From: Vanessa cardui | Lineage: Eukaryota > Arthropoda > Insecta > Lepidoptera > Nymphalidae | Direction: 5' to 3' | NCBI RefSeq assembly: GCF_905220365.1 | Contig: NC_061141.1 | Coordinates: 3,231,501-3,295,500 of the forward strand | Length of the DNA stretch: 64,000 nt | Shown: piece after piece, positions 55,701 to 63,235 of the stretch | Layout of the letters: every line of letters begins with the position of its first letter | Numbering within the stretch: position 1 is the first letter of the stretch | Program-made: the position numbers and the translations under genes | The notes under the pieces: model-generated | What the model saw: only the letters and a program-made list of their open reading frames with translations | Databases searched by the model: none | What the model was told of the DNA's origin: nothing

Positions 55701-57709
55701 AGTAGTAGAGTATTTTAGTAAAATATGACTTTATTAGTCACAATTTCGTCGACAATTATTGTAACTTTAAATTTAGATGCTAAATCGATTATTAAAATAA
55801 CCTCACTTAAAATTAAACACTGGTATAGTACGACATAACTTAGATGTGGCATCGGCAAAATTCGTAAACCCGATCACATTAGAACTAAGAAAATTATCAT
55901 CATTTATTTCTTATGCGAATATGATCTTTACACAAACGTAATAACTTGTAATATCATATGACCTAATGTATTCGTCAATTTGTCACGTCGATTTACATGC
56001 TTGCTTGCGTTGAACTGACGCAGGAATCTATATTGACGATAGGAAGCTATTTCTATTTGTTGTATAAATCGTCGGTAATCGGTTATATTGAATCTAAGTT
56101 ATATCGTACTATATTAGTTTAAATAAATTTCATTTAACAAAAGTAAGCTGAAATTTTTTAATGATTTGTTTTGAGTTTTCTTCAAATATTGTTATTAATT
56201 AGGGGGAAATTATTTTTAGATTGCCTGTTAAACATTCATGATGATTTTAATACACACCAGCCACTTATACTGTCGTTGAGCAAACGTTGGCCTCTGTTTG
56301 AAATAAATGGTAGCTTTATGAGAATACCAAAAAACACTAAATTCCTATTAGTCTGCCCAGAGAGCTATATGACCCACAAAAGCACAAACTTTGGCCAGCA
56401 GAGGTTAGCAAGTTGTGTGGGAAATACAGAATTTCAAATAATAGGAAGAAATGTCGATTTCAAGGATTTAAAATGTAATATGGAAATTAAACCACTATCG
56501 AAAAGCACTGGATTTTATTGCAGCTCGGGTAATACTGAGCTATTGAAAGTCGGATACAGCTTGCGGTCCGAATTTCTGGGCGTCTACGATATCTGCTTCG
56601 ATAAAGATCAAAATGTCACATTATATTCAAGGCACCATATCCACCGATCTTTGGCAAATAGAGTTCCTGATATGCCAATTAAATTTACTGGCAGTAATCA
56701 TTTACCTAAAGATTTTGATGCAATATACGAATGTAGGGATGAGTGTTGTTTCGCTAAGAAGCAACTCGTGAACCCACGGGATGTGTCTCCAGGGTTCCCA
56801 CAAGTGGCAACTTACAACGATTTAAATGTTCTACCTTACTGGAGCACGTGTGGTACAGAGGTAAGATTGCACTTTAGAGATTCACTTCCTAAAGGAACAA
56901 TTTAATGAAATAAATTTATTTTACAGAATTGGGATGAAGTTGAACGAAGAGTGAGATCTCTTGTGAAATTCCTCGATTTCAAACTGGCCGTTTGGACTGG
57001 AGCGTTTTATGATAAGAGTACTGATGCTGGAATTATTTTAAGATCTTTAGATCAACCCGCGCCACAGTATAATTGGAAGGTAATAAAAGTATCATTATTA
57101 AGTCTTATGGGTAATCATGAAGCAAACATAATTATAAAGATTTCGTAACTTATTTTCTTGATCACATCAGATGAGTCAAATTTTCATACGCTAAATATGT
57201 GTTTATAATTGATGTCGTGCTCGGTGGTAAAGAAAAACATCGTGAGGAAACCTTTATGTGTCTAATTTCAACGAAATTCTGCCACATGTGAATTCACAAA
57301 CCTGCATTGGAGCAGCATAGTGGAATATGCTCCAAACTTTCTCCTCAAAGGAAGGGGAGGTTTTAGCCGAGCAGTGGGAAATTAGAAGCCGTTACTTTTA
57401 ATCTAAAATGATTTTGTTTTTTTTATTAAGGTAATCCGGAAATTACAAGAGCAACAAGCACTGGCTATCATCCAAGTAAATAAGCCTAACTTAACCAAAT
57501 TTGAAGCTGTACGTCACGTGCTTTGTAAAGATGTATGTAGTGATATAGAATGGATGAGGAATCCTGAATGGCGGGACGTTACGAAAGGTTTTACGTACTG
57601 CTGCAGTTTGACGGATTTCAGAAGGGCATTTGGCTACGAACACATCTTTAAGGGTAACACAAACCTTTTAAGAAAAATACCACTTCTTTCCGAACATTCA
57701 TTGACGTAA
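41145..57709 (+). CDS. Secreted vWA - eight-Ig - pseudonuclease protein (hemicentin-like N-terminus, NUC C-terminus)
   Basis: Complete gene assembled from 25 coding exons, 4455 nt, 1484 residues; every junction has GT/AG and matching phase. Exons: 41145-41364, 41995-42224, 43645-43767, 44277-44366, 45102-45230, 46010-46172, 46717-46901, 47431-47509, 47602-47762, 48097-48262, 48719-48967, 49046-49118, 49547-49743, 50065-50236, 50689-50783, 50981-51134, 51759-51880, 52519-52662, 53174-53311, 53807-53919, 54563-54793, 55530-55677, 56220-56860, 56927-57079, 57431-57709. Order: signal peptide (1 to about 19), vWA (about 25-190), hemicentin linker (about 191-406), eight Ig domains (407-1127), NUC domain (1128-1484). 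No C-terminal membrane segment, so probably secreted. The vWA-plus-linker-plus-Ig start matches hemicentins; a NUC end does not belong to that family. The nuclease site is degenerate. ATG 41145 was chosen because it opens a good signal peptide and the frame is closed upstream. Function unknown; a secreted binding protein is inferred. Confidence 0.85.
41404..41602 (+). repeat. Intron 1 tandem repeat, period 79 bp
   Basis: Copies start at 41404, 41483 and 41562 (partial) with TTGTTTTTCTCTGTATTTC; copies 1 and 2 differ at only a few positions. Confidence 0.85.
41609..41856. mobile_element. MITE-G (long-TIR foldback element) in intron 1
   Basis: Left end ACAGGGTTAT...; right end, read inverted, TAGGGTTATCGGTAACTCG followed by TCGACGTATTCTCG. 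GAGGTAATAGGGGT-type text occurs in both arms, so the inverted repeats extend about 50 bp with a deletion in the left arm here. The left arm of the copy at 11619 retains GGTAACTCGACGTAT. No coding capacity. Confidence 0.6.
42239..42532 (+). mobile_element. Young SINE-A in intron 2, target duplication overlapping the splice donor
   Basis: Full-length SINE-A flanked by perfect 13-bp target duplications TGAAGTATTGATT (42226-42238 and 42533-42545). The left duplication starts at the second base of the intron (donor GTGAAG at 42225). Confidence 0.9.
42935..43180 (+). pseudogene. RTE ORF2 C-terminal remnant in intron 2
   Basis: Reads as a decayed 'RGRGRSKKQWMDCVKEDI' region and 'TSDRDVRNMEG', with the 3'UTR phrase CCCAAATAAAATTGGGATCA. 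Frame broken; same family as 2225-2460. Confidence 0.6.
44277..47509 (+). CDS. Exons 4-8: hemicentin-type linker between vWA and Ig array
   Basis: Five exons (44277-44366, 45102-45230, 46010-46172, 46717-46901, 47431-47509) encode about 215 residues. They follow the order of the region between vWA and the first Ig domain in hemicentins: WDVIISVSAKNP with DSDGNVV, then KPGIYTIDLSSDG with FQHGFAYVKP, then ITDPFVPPSTLFKIAVNGF and a VSST segment. I use this resemblance to argue that the N-terminal half derives from a hemicentin gene and is not an independent vWA protein. Exon 8 ends with GTTAGT, a slightly weak donor. Confidence 0.8.
44440..44720. repeat. AT-rich intronic segment with AAAT microsatellite
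   Basis: About 6 units of AAAT at 44693-44720. The segment around 44550-44690 (TATGATGTATCGGTAGATAT ... ATTTGAATGAACTATA) recurs at about 47235-47375, so an intronic duplication or dispersed repeat is present. Confidence 0.6.
45690..45890 (-). repeat. Degenerate REP-B in intron 5
   Basis: 'CGCCACCAATGTTGGTACC', 'GATGATCCCTTGTACCTTTA', 'AAGACAAGGTGGTACCCAGA', 'GAAGCCTTATCATCAAG'. Next to it TACCAGAAGTAATGAATGC-type text occurs twice (about 45635 and 45725). Confidence 0.45.
46205..46478 (-). repeat. Degenerate REP-B in intron 6
   Basis: 'GGCTCACCTGGTGGTAAGTG', 'GTGCGCCACCAACCCTGAGA', 'GCTATGTCCCTTGTGATTGC', 'CAGATGGGCTTGCAAAAGGC'. Confidence 0.6.
46945..47140 (+). repeat. LINE tail (REP-F) in intron 7
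   Basis: CCAGCGACTTCGCACGAGTA to 'CCTCTCGAATAGCTCTATCT' and AACCGAATCAAAATCCGTGC. This is the uninterrupted version of the copy split by the mariner at 37384-38790. Confidence 0.55.
47602..48262 (+). CDS. Exons 9-10: Ig domain 1
   Basis: Exon 9 (47602-47762) has the first Cys in LDIKCKLHGFPQPDVMW; exon 10 (48097-48262) has the second in STITCKAINSEG. The intron (phase 0) lies inside the domain and contains a SINE-C. The domain has the I-set pattern Cys - Trp - Cys, but the usual Y before the second Cys is replaced (TITC). Confidence 0.8.
47799..48024 (-). mobile_element. SINE-C inside Ig domain 1 intron
   Basis: CAACATCACATACATTACTC to 'ACTTGGAGGTCGTC'. It occupies most of the short intron between exons 9 and 10. 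Confidence 0.7.
48305..48540 (+). repeat. REP-B in intron 10
   Basis: CTTGGTGCAAGCCCGTGTGG to 'CAATCACCAACCTATACCAT'; several small deletions. Confidence 0.7.
48719..48967 (+). CDS. Exon 11: Ig domain 2, lacking both canonical cysteines
   Basis: Single-exon Ig domain with phase 1 at both ends. The fold markers are present (EYGKTIDLKF, ITWYKDDEQ, LTIKN, GKYTVKAVND), but the first Cys position is Phe (LKF) and the second is Val (YTVKA). It therefore lacks the intradomain disulphide. Confidence 0.85.
49046..49743 (+). CDS. Exons 12-13: Ig domain 3
   Basis: Exon 12 (49046-49118) ends in DVDINC plus the first two bases of an Arg codon; exon 13 (49547-49743, phase 2) continues LLKGKPKPTISW and has DDTGYYKCMARNEIGE. 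Complete I-set signature with both Cys. The donor (GTGAGT at 49744) is followed within 30 bp by an intronic SINE-A. Confidence 0.85.
49771..50002 (+). mobile_element. SINE-A in intron 13, target duplication overlapping the splice donor
   Basis: 5'-truncated SINE-A (ACCCAGTGGTTAGAACGCG) ending in GTT repeats. The 23-bp flanks at 49748-49770 and 50003-50025 match with two differences. The left flank begins at base 5 of the intron. Confidence 0.85.
50065..50783 (+). CDS. Exons 14-15: Ig domain 4
   Basis: Exon 14 (50065-50236) has QVTLVCSLDGFPYPDIRWFKN and a sequon NETS; exon 15 (50689-50783, phase 2) has LNDAGVYTCVASNALGRAE. Canonical I-set domain. Confidence 0.85.
50981..51880 (+). CDS. Exons 16-17: Ig domain 5
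   Basis: Exon 16 (50981-51134) has LELPCVTEGYPEPRVKW; exon 17 (51759-51880, phase 2) has IEDEGYYVCEARNYADTA. The intron contains a decayed SINE-A at about 51395-51540. Confidence 0.85.
51395..51540 (-). repeat. Degenerate SINE-A in intron 16
   Basis: 'GAAGAGAAGGCTTGGAGC', 'TCGAGATGTTTTCCTGCAAT', 'GTCGAGCACATGAAAATTCA', 'CACTAGGCTATTGCAGCTC'. An old copy. Confidence 0.5.
52519..53311 (+). CDS. Exons 18-19: Ig domain 6
   Basis: Exon 18 (52519-52662) has LVLRIPCEAVGKPKPTVSWM; exon 19 (53174-53311) has SAGTYLCKAENTLGHVSEE. The internal intron is phase 1, unlike the phase 2 introns of domains 3-5. Confidence 0.85.
53660..53770 (+). repeat. LINE 3'-tail fragment in intron 19
   Basis: 'TTGCTTCATAGCAATTTTTA', 'TCAGTTAATTGGTTCGGTAC', 'TCAGTCAGTCAGGGATGCTT'. 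The same family as 21298-21482. Confidence 0.5.
53807..55677 (+). CDS. Exons 20-22: Ig domains 7 and 8
   Basis: Exon 20 (53807-53919) has SANIECDPTHDVGDLVRWYK. Exon 21 (54563-54793) holds the second half of domain 7 (SDSGLYSCRVSNFVSS) fused without an intron to the first half of domain 8 (NVVLGCSASGFPNPT). Exon 22 (55530-55677) completes domain 8 (WSHNGRKIK, IGEYKCQVSNDFG) and ends one base into a codon, matching the NUC exon. Confidence 0.85.
53945..54445 (+). repeat. LINE 3'-tail split by a SINE-C in intron 20
   Basis: The LINE tail (GCCTATGTCCTTTCACGCCG, CATCAAATTCGATGCATTCG) is interrupted at 54183 and resumes at 54383 (GAGCGACAGTCAGACAGAG). The interruption is the SINE-C of 54184-54382. 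Confidence 0.65.
54184..54382 (+). mobile_element. SINE-C with 11-bp target duplication
   Basis: TTTGACAACCTCTGTGGTCG head to ACCTACGTGATG end. The flanks are identical, TTTCGTAAAAG (54173-54183 and 54383-54393), which fixes the element boundaries at 199 bp. Confidence 0.85.
55285..55495 (+). repeat. LINE 3'-tail fragment in intron 21
   Basis: 'TGCCAGTAAACGTGTCGTCA', 'AAATCGGTCCAGCCGTTGAC', 'AAACCGACACTCCAATTTTA'. Confidence 0.5.
56220..57709 (+). CDS. Exons 23-25: NUC (DNA/RNA non-specific endonuclease) domain, active site lost
   Basis: About 357 residues resembling insect secreted dsRNase/alkaline nucleases: an N-terminal Cys-rich region (LLVCPESY, LASCVGNTEF, GVYDICFDKD), the core (CCFAKKQLVNPRD, ATYNDLNVLPYW, ENWDEVERRVRSL, FKLAVWTGAF), and the C-terminal part (LAIIQVNKPN, VLCKDVCSDIEWM, YCCSLTDFRRAFGY). 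In active relatives the core has R-G-H-L; here it is K-K-Q-L, so the catalytic His is Gln (codon 56762-56764). The metal-binding Asn of the N-x-G-x-W motif is Gly (56852-56854). The acceptor at 56218-56219 takes the frame in phase 1 exactly as exon 22 leaves it; no in-frame ATG lies between the upstream stop (56162) and the exon. AATAAA at 57790-57795 is the likely polyadenylation signal. Confidence 0.85.
57190..57402 (+). repeat. SINE-A, 3' two-thirds, in intron 24
   Basis: AATATGTGTTTATAATTGAT, GAAAAACATCGTGAGGAAAC, TTCTGCCACATGTGAATTC, then 'AGAAGCCGTTACTTT'. The A/B-box head is missing. Confidence 0.65.
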
Positions 57710-57789
57710 TTATGTACAGTATTCAAATTATGTTAATTATACAATTTTTTTTTGTTAGTTAACTTTTAAATATGTATTATTAATTGTGT

Positions 57790-57795
57790 AATAAA
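57790..57795 (+). terminator. Polyadenylation signal of the vWA-Ig-NUC gene
   Basis: AATAAA about 80 bp after the TAA stop, in a T-rich context. It is the first canonical signal downstream. Confidence 0.6.
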
Positions 57796-57863
57796 ATCTC
57801 AATTTTTAAATAGTTTTATTTTAATAGTGTTACCTATGACACATATTACTTTTGGCGTGTGGC

Positions 57864-58082
57864 GTTACTCCGTGGTCGAGTCCGGTTTTCGTGGGTACGC
57901 TACTCCGAGGTCCTGGGTTCGATTCCCGGCCTAGTCGACGTAGATTATCATTAGTTTTCTACGTTGTCTTGGGTCTGGGAGTTTGTGGTACTACTACTGG
58001 TAATCTTTACTTCTGATTTTCCATAACACAATTGTTTTAGCTACTTATATTGGGATCAGAGTAATTTATGTGATGTTGTCTC
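57864..58082 (+). mobile_element. SINE-C downstream of the vWA-Ig-NUC gene
   Basis: Starts within TTACTCCGTGGTCGAG; B-box-like GGGTTCGATTCCCGGCC is intact; ends TGATGTTGTCTC. Confidence 0.75.
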
Positions 58083-59025
58083 ATATAAAAAAAACATACT
58101 TATTGTTATTATTATAAGTTAAAATAAATGAACAAACCATATTCTTTATATAATTTATTACAATAAAATACATTAATACGTTATATGTTTATCTCTTTGT
58201 GAAGCATTAAAAATGACGCACATTTCATGTGTCCTTTATCTAAAAACTAGCAGCCTGCCCCGGCTTCAAACTAACTAACTTCGGCAAAGGAGGAGTTTAT
58301 AGCTATAAGTTTTAATTTTATTTCTTTAAGATAATAAAAAATTTGGGCTAAATTTGTCGTCCCTCCAAATCTGCCGCCCTAGACTCCAGCCTACTTAGCC
58401 TATTCGTAAATCCGCCACTGGAATGGATACAGTTAAAAATAGTTTTACACTATGGACTTACTTTATTAACCCACCGACGCGATCTCATATAAGCTGATAA
58501 ATCATCATTATTATCAATACTTACATCGTTTACTTTGAAAAATCCAATAGTTATTTAGGTGCCCTAAAATTCGACAGTCGATTTGTCGCTATATATAGCC
58601 TTATGGATTAACCACTAATTAGCAATTATAACTAATGAGTATCGTAACTTAAAAAATATGTCCTGTAATAAATTATTTCTTAAAATATAATACTTTAAGT
58701 AATAATAATAATTTCTAAATCTAAATATATGGTACATTGAAAAATAGATATATTTACAAGGTTAATCAGTATTTTTAGGTACAGCTTTAGAGATTATTTT
58801 TGAACTTCAGTAGGTGAGATAATCTCTTAGCAGAGAAAAGGATTCGTTTCATTGTTGTAAATACTCTGTAAACATTACTTGTGAATCTTACAAGAAGTTT
58901 ACAGAAATTAAATTTACCCATCTCATAATATTGGTTGAAAGTTTTGGTAAACTCTCTCAATTCATAATTCATACACATCATTTCAATCACTAACAGTCAG
59001 GTGATGTATCCCGAATGATGAATGA
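58083..59025. other. Region between the two convergent genes
   Basis: No coding exon recognised. A LINE-tail fragment (ACTAGCAGCCTGCCCCGGCT at about 58247) is present. The part nearest 59025 is probably the 3'UTR of the minus-strand gene. Confidence 0.4.
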
Positions 59026-61643
59026 TCACTTCAGAACTGCACCTCTACTTCGAAAGAGGTGTCGATAACCGAAAGCTTTCTCGAAATCTCTAATTCTACA
59101 ACAATACACGAATCCTCTCTCCACGTCGTGCCATCCGGGATTTTTCATCCATTTCGTTTCGTGACATATGTCCCTGCATTTCATAAACATCAACGCTCGC
59201 TGCGACGTTAGATTTGGTATGTTAATGAAGATAATCGCAAGAGATGTCTGTTCTTGATAATTAATTATTACCTGAAACAAAAACATAAAAAATATTTTAG
59301 TATAAAATAATGTATATATCTAGACTAGTATCATAAATTACGTGGTGTAATTGGAATATTTTACTTGTTGCTAGAGCTTGTAGTACGTCTGCGGAAGTAC
59401 CCCCCACTCATCAGGTATTCTATAATATTTGATGCTTGGGTATATCTATAATATTATATACACCCCAAACCATTACCATTACTCAGTATAGTTTTATTCG
59501 GGTTTTAAGGTTCAGTGAGTCAGTTTAACTGCAGACACAAGGAACTTAACATCTTAGTTCTGAAGGTTAGTGGCGCATTGTCGGTGTGACGATTGGTTAA
59601 TATTTCTTACAGTGCATGAAACTTCAGTAGTGCTTGCCTGGGTTTGGACCCGCAATTATCGGTTAAGATGTACGCCTTCTAACCACTGGGCCATCTCGTT
59701 GTTTTAAGTGTACATTTTACACACAAGCACATCGAAAGGAGTGCAATATAATTTATTAATCGAACGAAAAAATAGATTCATACCTTCCATAAATACAACG
59801 GAATTAGTTGTTGGCGGTTGTTCCTGTCGTTTAATCGCATTTCCTTGATACCAGCTTTTGAATCCAATAGTATTGAATGCGAAGATCCAGTCCAAATTTC
59901 TAGATTATAGCCCAAGCTCATAGCGAGGGACCGCACTCGTCGTTCCACTTCGTCCCAATTCTATGGATATAAAATAGATAATATAAACAAGTATATCGTA
60001 TCAAGCAATACTGATTCTCAATAAGTAATAGTTAATGTCCTACTGCTTTGCTAAAGCCTCTCCATTTAAGAAGGTTTTATAGCTCATTTCACAATTCTGC
60101 TCCACCATTTATATGCACATGTAAATGTGGCAAAGTTTCATTGTCATTAGATACGTGCAGGCTCAAGAGGTTTTCTTTCACCGCCAACCACATCATAAAA
60201 AAAATCAACAAGAAAAATATTAACTATTTGAAAAAATACACTTTTATTACCTTATATTTTAGTTTTTTTTGTGTAATTGTAGGTTTGTAATTTGTAACAT
60301 AATAAATTAAAAAATAAAGGACATGGTTATCGTTACTATATACATCCTCTATTTCACACAATAATAAATATATATATGAGGCAATGAATATAAATATCAC
60401 AACAGCTTATAATGACGATATGACGGCAAGCCTTCCTATTTTATCATTATAGGATTGCCAATACGCCGCTTATTTTGGGAACCAAGATCGTACGCCACTT
60501 TTGGCCCTTGTTACACTAGCTCACTTACTCAAAAAGAAACAAAACAAAATTACGTATTGCTTTTTGACGGCAGAATATATAAATGGGTGATACCTATTCA
60601 GAATAGATTGCACAAAAGTTGCATCAAAAACAACAAAGAGGCTATTTGACAATGCGAAAAATAAATGGTGAATTATTGTAATCAGTGTATATCATGAATT
60701 TAAAACTTTCTTGTAAACATTGCTTTTCTACTATATGTACCACAGATTAAAATACAGCAAAGTGACGTCACCGACCCCATTGCAGCGCCATATTGTCCAA
60801 GTAGCGTTTTCGCGCGTTATTTAAATATGGAATTTTTAATACGATATTTTTCGACAAATATGTACTAGAAATAAAAAAATCTACTTCTACTGGGTTCCTT
60901 AACCTAATAATATAAAATGGAAATTAAAAACAAGTCAAATAGATATAGATAGCCTATTAATCCAGTAATTACCTCCAAGCCACAAGAACTCCAAACAGGT
61001 ACGACGTTCAAATAAGTATAAGTCGCCGCTTGGACCAATCCAGGCATCACATCTTTAGGATTCACCAGCTGCCTTTTGCCAAAGCAGCATTTATCGCTAT
61101 CACTAAATCTTTCACCGATTGACGCTGAAATCGAACTAATCTGTTTCTCACAATCATACATATCGTCAAAATTCAATGGCAACAATTCGCTCTTCTCAAA
61201 TTTTGCGCCAATGAGATCAGTGTCTGCTACGCCCTCGTGTATGGCATATTTCGTAAAATGTATTCTGAATTTATCTTTATCTAAGCAAACATCATACACG
61301 CTCAAGAAATAAGTGCCCAAGGAATAACCGACGCTGACTAATTCCGTGTTTCCCATTCGACATTTGACATTCGTAAATTTATACGTGGCTTCTATTTCTT
61401 TACCACATTTCATATCAGAAATATTGTAAGTTTTGTTATTCATTTGGAATAACGTTTTGTCCACACACGTTGCTAATATGTAAGTACCCAAGCGTTCGTC
61501 GTTGTAAGATAAATATGTTCCAGGACAAAATATGTATATTTGTGTATACATGGATATTGTTTTCTCAAATATCCAATCTTGAGTTTTTGATAAAATCAAT
61601 GGCATATGTTTATTTAAAGACTTCGTTCTGGGTAAAGTGCAGG
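59026..61643 (-). CDS. Second NUC-domain gene, 3' part, active site lost
   Basis: Three exons on the minus strand: 61643-60973, 59960-59784 and 59271-59026 (TGA at 59028-59026), giving about 363 residues of a secreted-nuclease-type domain. Same layout as exons 23-25 of the plus-strand gene: phase 1 acceptor followed by an immediate Cys, then two phase 0 introns at equivalent positions. Landmarks: IFCPGTYLS, ATCVDKTLFQ, VYDVCLDKDK, CCFGKRQLVNPKD, NVVPVWSSCG, NWDEVERRVRSL, LEIWTGSS, MFMKCRDICHETKWM, YCCRIRDFEKAFGYRHLF. The catalytic His is again Gln (codon 61071-61069), and the metal-binding Asn is again Gly. No upstream exon was found between 61644 and 64000, so it is unknown whether this copy also carries vWA or Ig domains. 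The start of the protein is not in this feature. Confidence 0.8.
59360..59616 (+). repeat. Degenerate REP-B in intron of the minus gene
   Basis: 'TACTTGTTGCTAGAGCTTGT', 'TACCCCCCACTCATCAGGTA', 'CAGTTTAACTGCAGACACAA', 'GGTTAATATTTCTTACAG'. It carries an insertion of about 50 bp near 59425-59475. Confidence 0.6.
59617..59702 (-). repeat. SINE-A head fragment
   Basis: AGTAGTGCTTGCCTGGGTTT and CTAACCACTGGGCCATCTCG; only the tRNA-like head remains. Confidence 0.65.
60030..60195 (-). repeat. Degenerate SINE-A body
   Basis: 'AATGTCCTACTGCTTTGCTA', 'ATATGCACATGTAAATGTGG', 'TTAGATACGTGCAGGCTCAA'. In the first intron of the minus-strand gene's visible part. Confidence 0.5.
60430..60632 (-). repeat. 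Degenerate REP-B
   Basis: 'CCAATACGCCGCTTATTTTG', 'TTGGCCCTTGTTACACTAGC', 'TGACGGCAGAATATATAAAT', 'GGGTGATACCTATTCAGA'. Confidence 0.5.
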
Positions 61644-61984
61644 CTGCGGAGAAATATAAGTCGAAATTAATGTCAAAGTAATAAACAAATCCAGTTCAAT
61701 ATCCAATCCAATTTAATAAACCATTCGACGTCTTAGATTTATTTATAGAATATTAAGCATACTATTAATAAAATAAATATGCATAAAGTTTCTGATATAT
61801 TAGTAATTACTAATTGTAGAAAAATGTTTTTTATTTTAATTTAGAAAATTAATACTCTTACTAATTAATACATTAAATTATAATAATTTCAGACCAAAAT
61901 AAGAAAAGCATTTTAGTACCAGATCAGAAAGCCAAACAATCGCAAGATACAAGAATAAATAAAAAAGGAACTAATGCTCTGCAT
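61644..61984. other. Upstream of the minus-gene NUC exons; no exon recognised
   Basis: AT-rich. No Ig, vWA or convincing signal-peptide exon with a phase 1 donor was found on the minus strand. Confidence 0.4.
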
Positions 61985-62199
61985 TAGTCTGCACATTTGA
62001 TTTGGATATTAAAGTAAATAGCTGTTTATTGGCTAGCGGTACACCCTGCTGATCAACAGACGAGGCTCTGTCGCAGGCTTTATTTTTTCCCAATGGAAAT
62101 ATGAGAGAATGGGCAGCAGCGTTCTCTCAATTTGTCGAAGATCCGACCTCACATTGCGGTCACCAACCCGCTTGCCCAGCGTGGTGACTTTAAAATAGA

Positions 62200-63085
62200 A
62201 TGAGGCACAAAAAGAAACGGCCCTCAGTTCCCGGTAACCCTGCTATTCTCGATTACGGAAGTGCGAAGAATCCCCGGGTGACGGTAGGCTGCCAACACAA
62301 ACTACTGTACTTGGCATGTTATAATGGACGCACACTAAGACTCGAACATCACCTCGCCGAGCTGGAAGTGGAACTAGGTCATATTAACTGGCACGTTTTA
62401 GGGTTATTAGAAGTCCGGAGAGAGGGTGAGGACACGATAACCCTAGAGTCCGGTCACATACTCTACTTCCGGCAAGGCGATCAGAGCTCCCAGGGCGGTG
62501 TCGATTTTCTGGTCAACAACGCCCTCAGTGGCAGTGTTGTGGAAGTCAGTAGTTTGTCGACAAGGATAGCGTACCTAGTACTGAAGTTGACTGACAGATA
62601 TTCTCTGAAAGTCGTACAGGTATATGCGCCGACCTCGGCACATTCTGACGATGAGGTGGAAGCCATGTATATATAACGAGATGTATGTATGATATAACGA
62701 GAGCCATAAATTACCATGTATACCACCGCGGCTCACTACAACGTTGTCATGGGGGACTTCAACGCGAAGGTGGGAGTACAAGAACGCGACGAATTGCGCA
62801 TCGGACTAAATGGATCGGGCCGCAGGAATCACTGGGGGCAAATGCTGGTCAACTTCCTCGAGATGCAGGGACTCTTCTTGATGAACTCGTTCTTTAAGAA
62901 GAAGTTCCATAGGAGGTGGACCTAGCAGAGCCCCGACGCTGTTACACGGAACGAGATAGACTTCATTATAGCGGATAAGAGGCACGGAAACATCTCTGAA
63001 TATCTATTCAGAGATGTTTCCATCCTTAATCGGTTCAATACCGGCAGCGACCATAGGTTGGTACGAGCAACTCTGAATATCTGAC
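62200..63085 (+). pseudogene. RTE LINE endonuclease domain, frameshifted
   Basis: ATG 62200 opens a frame with ACYNGRTLRLEHHLAELE, WHVLGLLEVRREGEDT, GGVDFLVNNAL and VVQVYAPTSAHSDDEVEA, ending at a TAA at 62676. The domain continues in another frame from about 62716 (VVMGDFNAKVG, with the catalytic GDFN; LFLMNSFF; EIDFIIADKRH; NRFNTGSDHRLVRA with catalytic SDH). A TAG at 62923-62925 and other frame changes disrupt it. Confidence 0.8.
62986..63021. repeat. Perfect palindrome inside the RTE endonuclease
   Basis: Arms GGAAACATCTCTGAATA (62986-63002) and its exact complement (63005-63021) with a 2-bp spacer. Confidence 0.9.
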
Positions 63086-63235
63086 TTTAAAGCCGAAAGG
63101 CGCCGCTTGATGAAGTCTACTCTCCGGCATTGACAGGGAAACCGACGACATGGTGAAAACTCTGTGCCAATTGGGATGCAAACATTTTCCGCTTGCTCGG
63201 AAGTACAGGAAGCCCAAGCTCTCCACTGAAACACA

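Noticed and set aside
56171..56219. Separate start for the NUC domain at 56171
   Set aside because: The codon there is TTG, a stop lies just upstream at 56162, and a phase-matched acceptor at 56218-56219 joins to the Ig exon.
61913..61984. Minus-strand MQSISSFFIYSCIL... as a signal-peptide exon for the second NUC gene
   Set aside because: Hydrophobic and well placed, but the possible donors are weak; the better-placed one leaves phase 2 when phase 1 is needed, and the phase 1 option leaves only about 11 residues.
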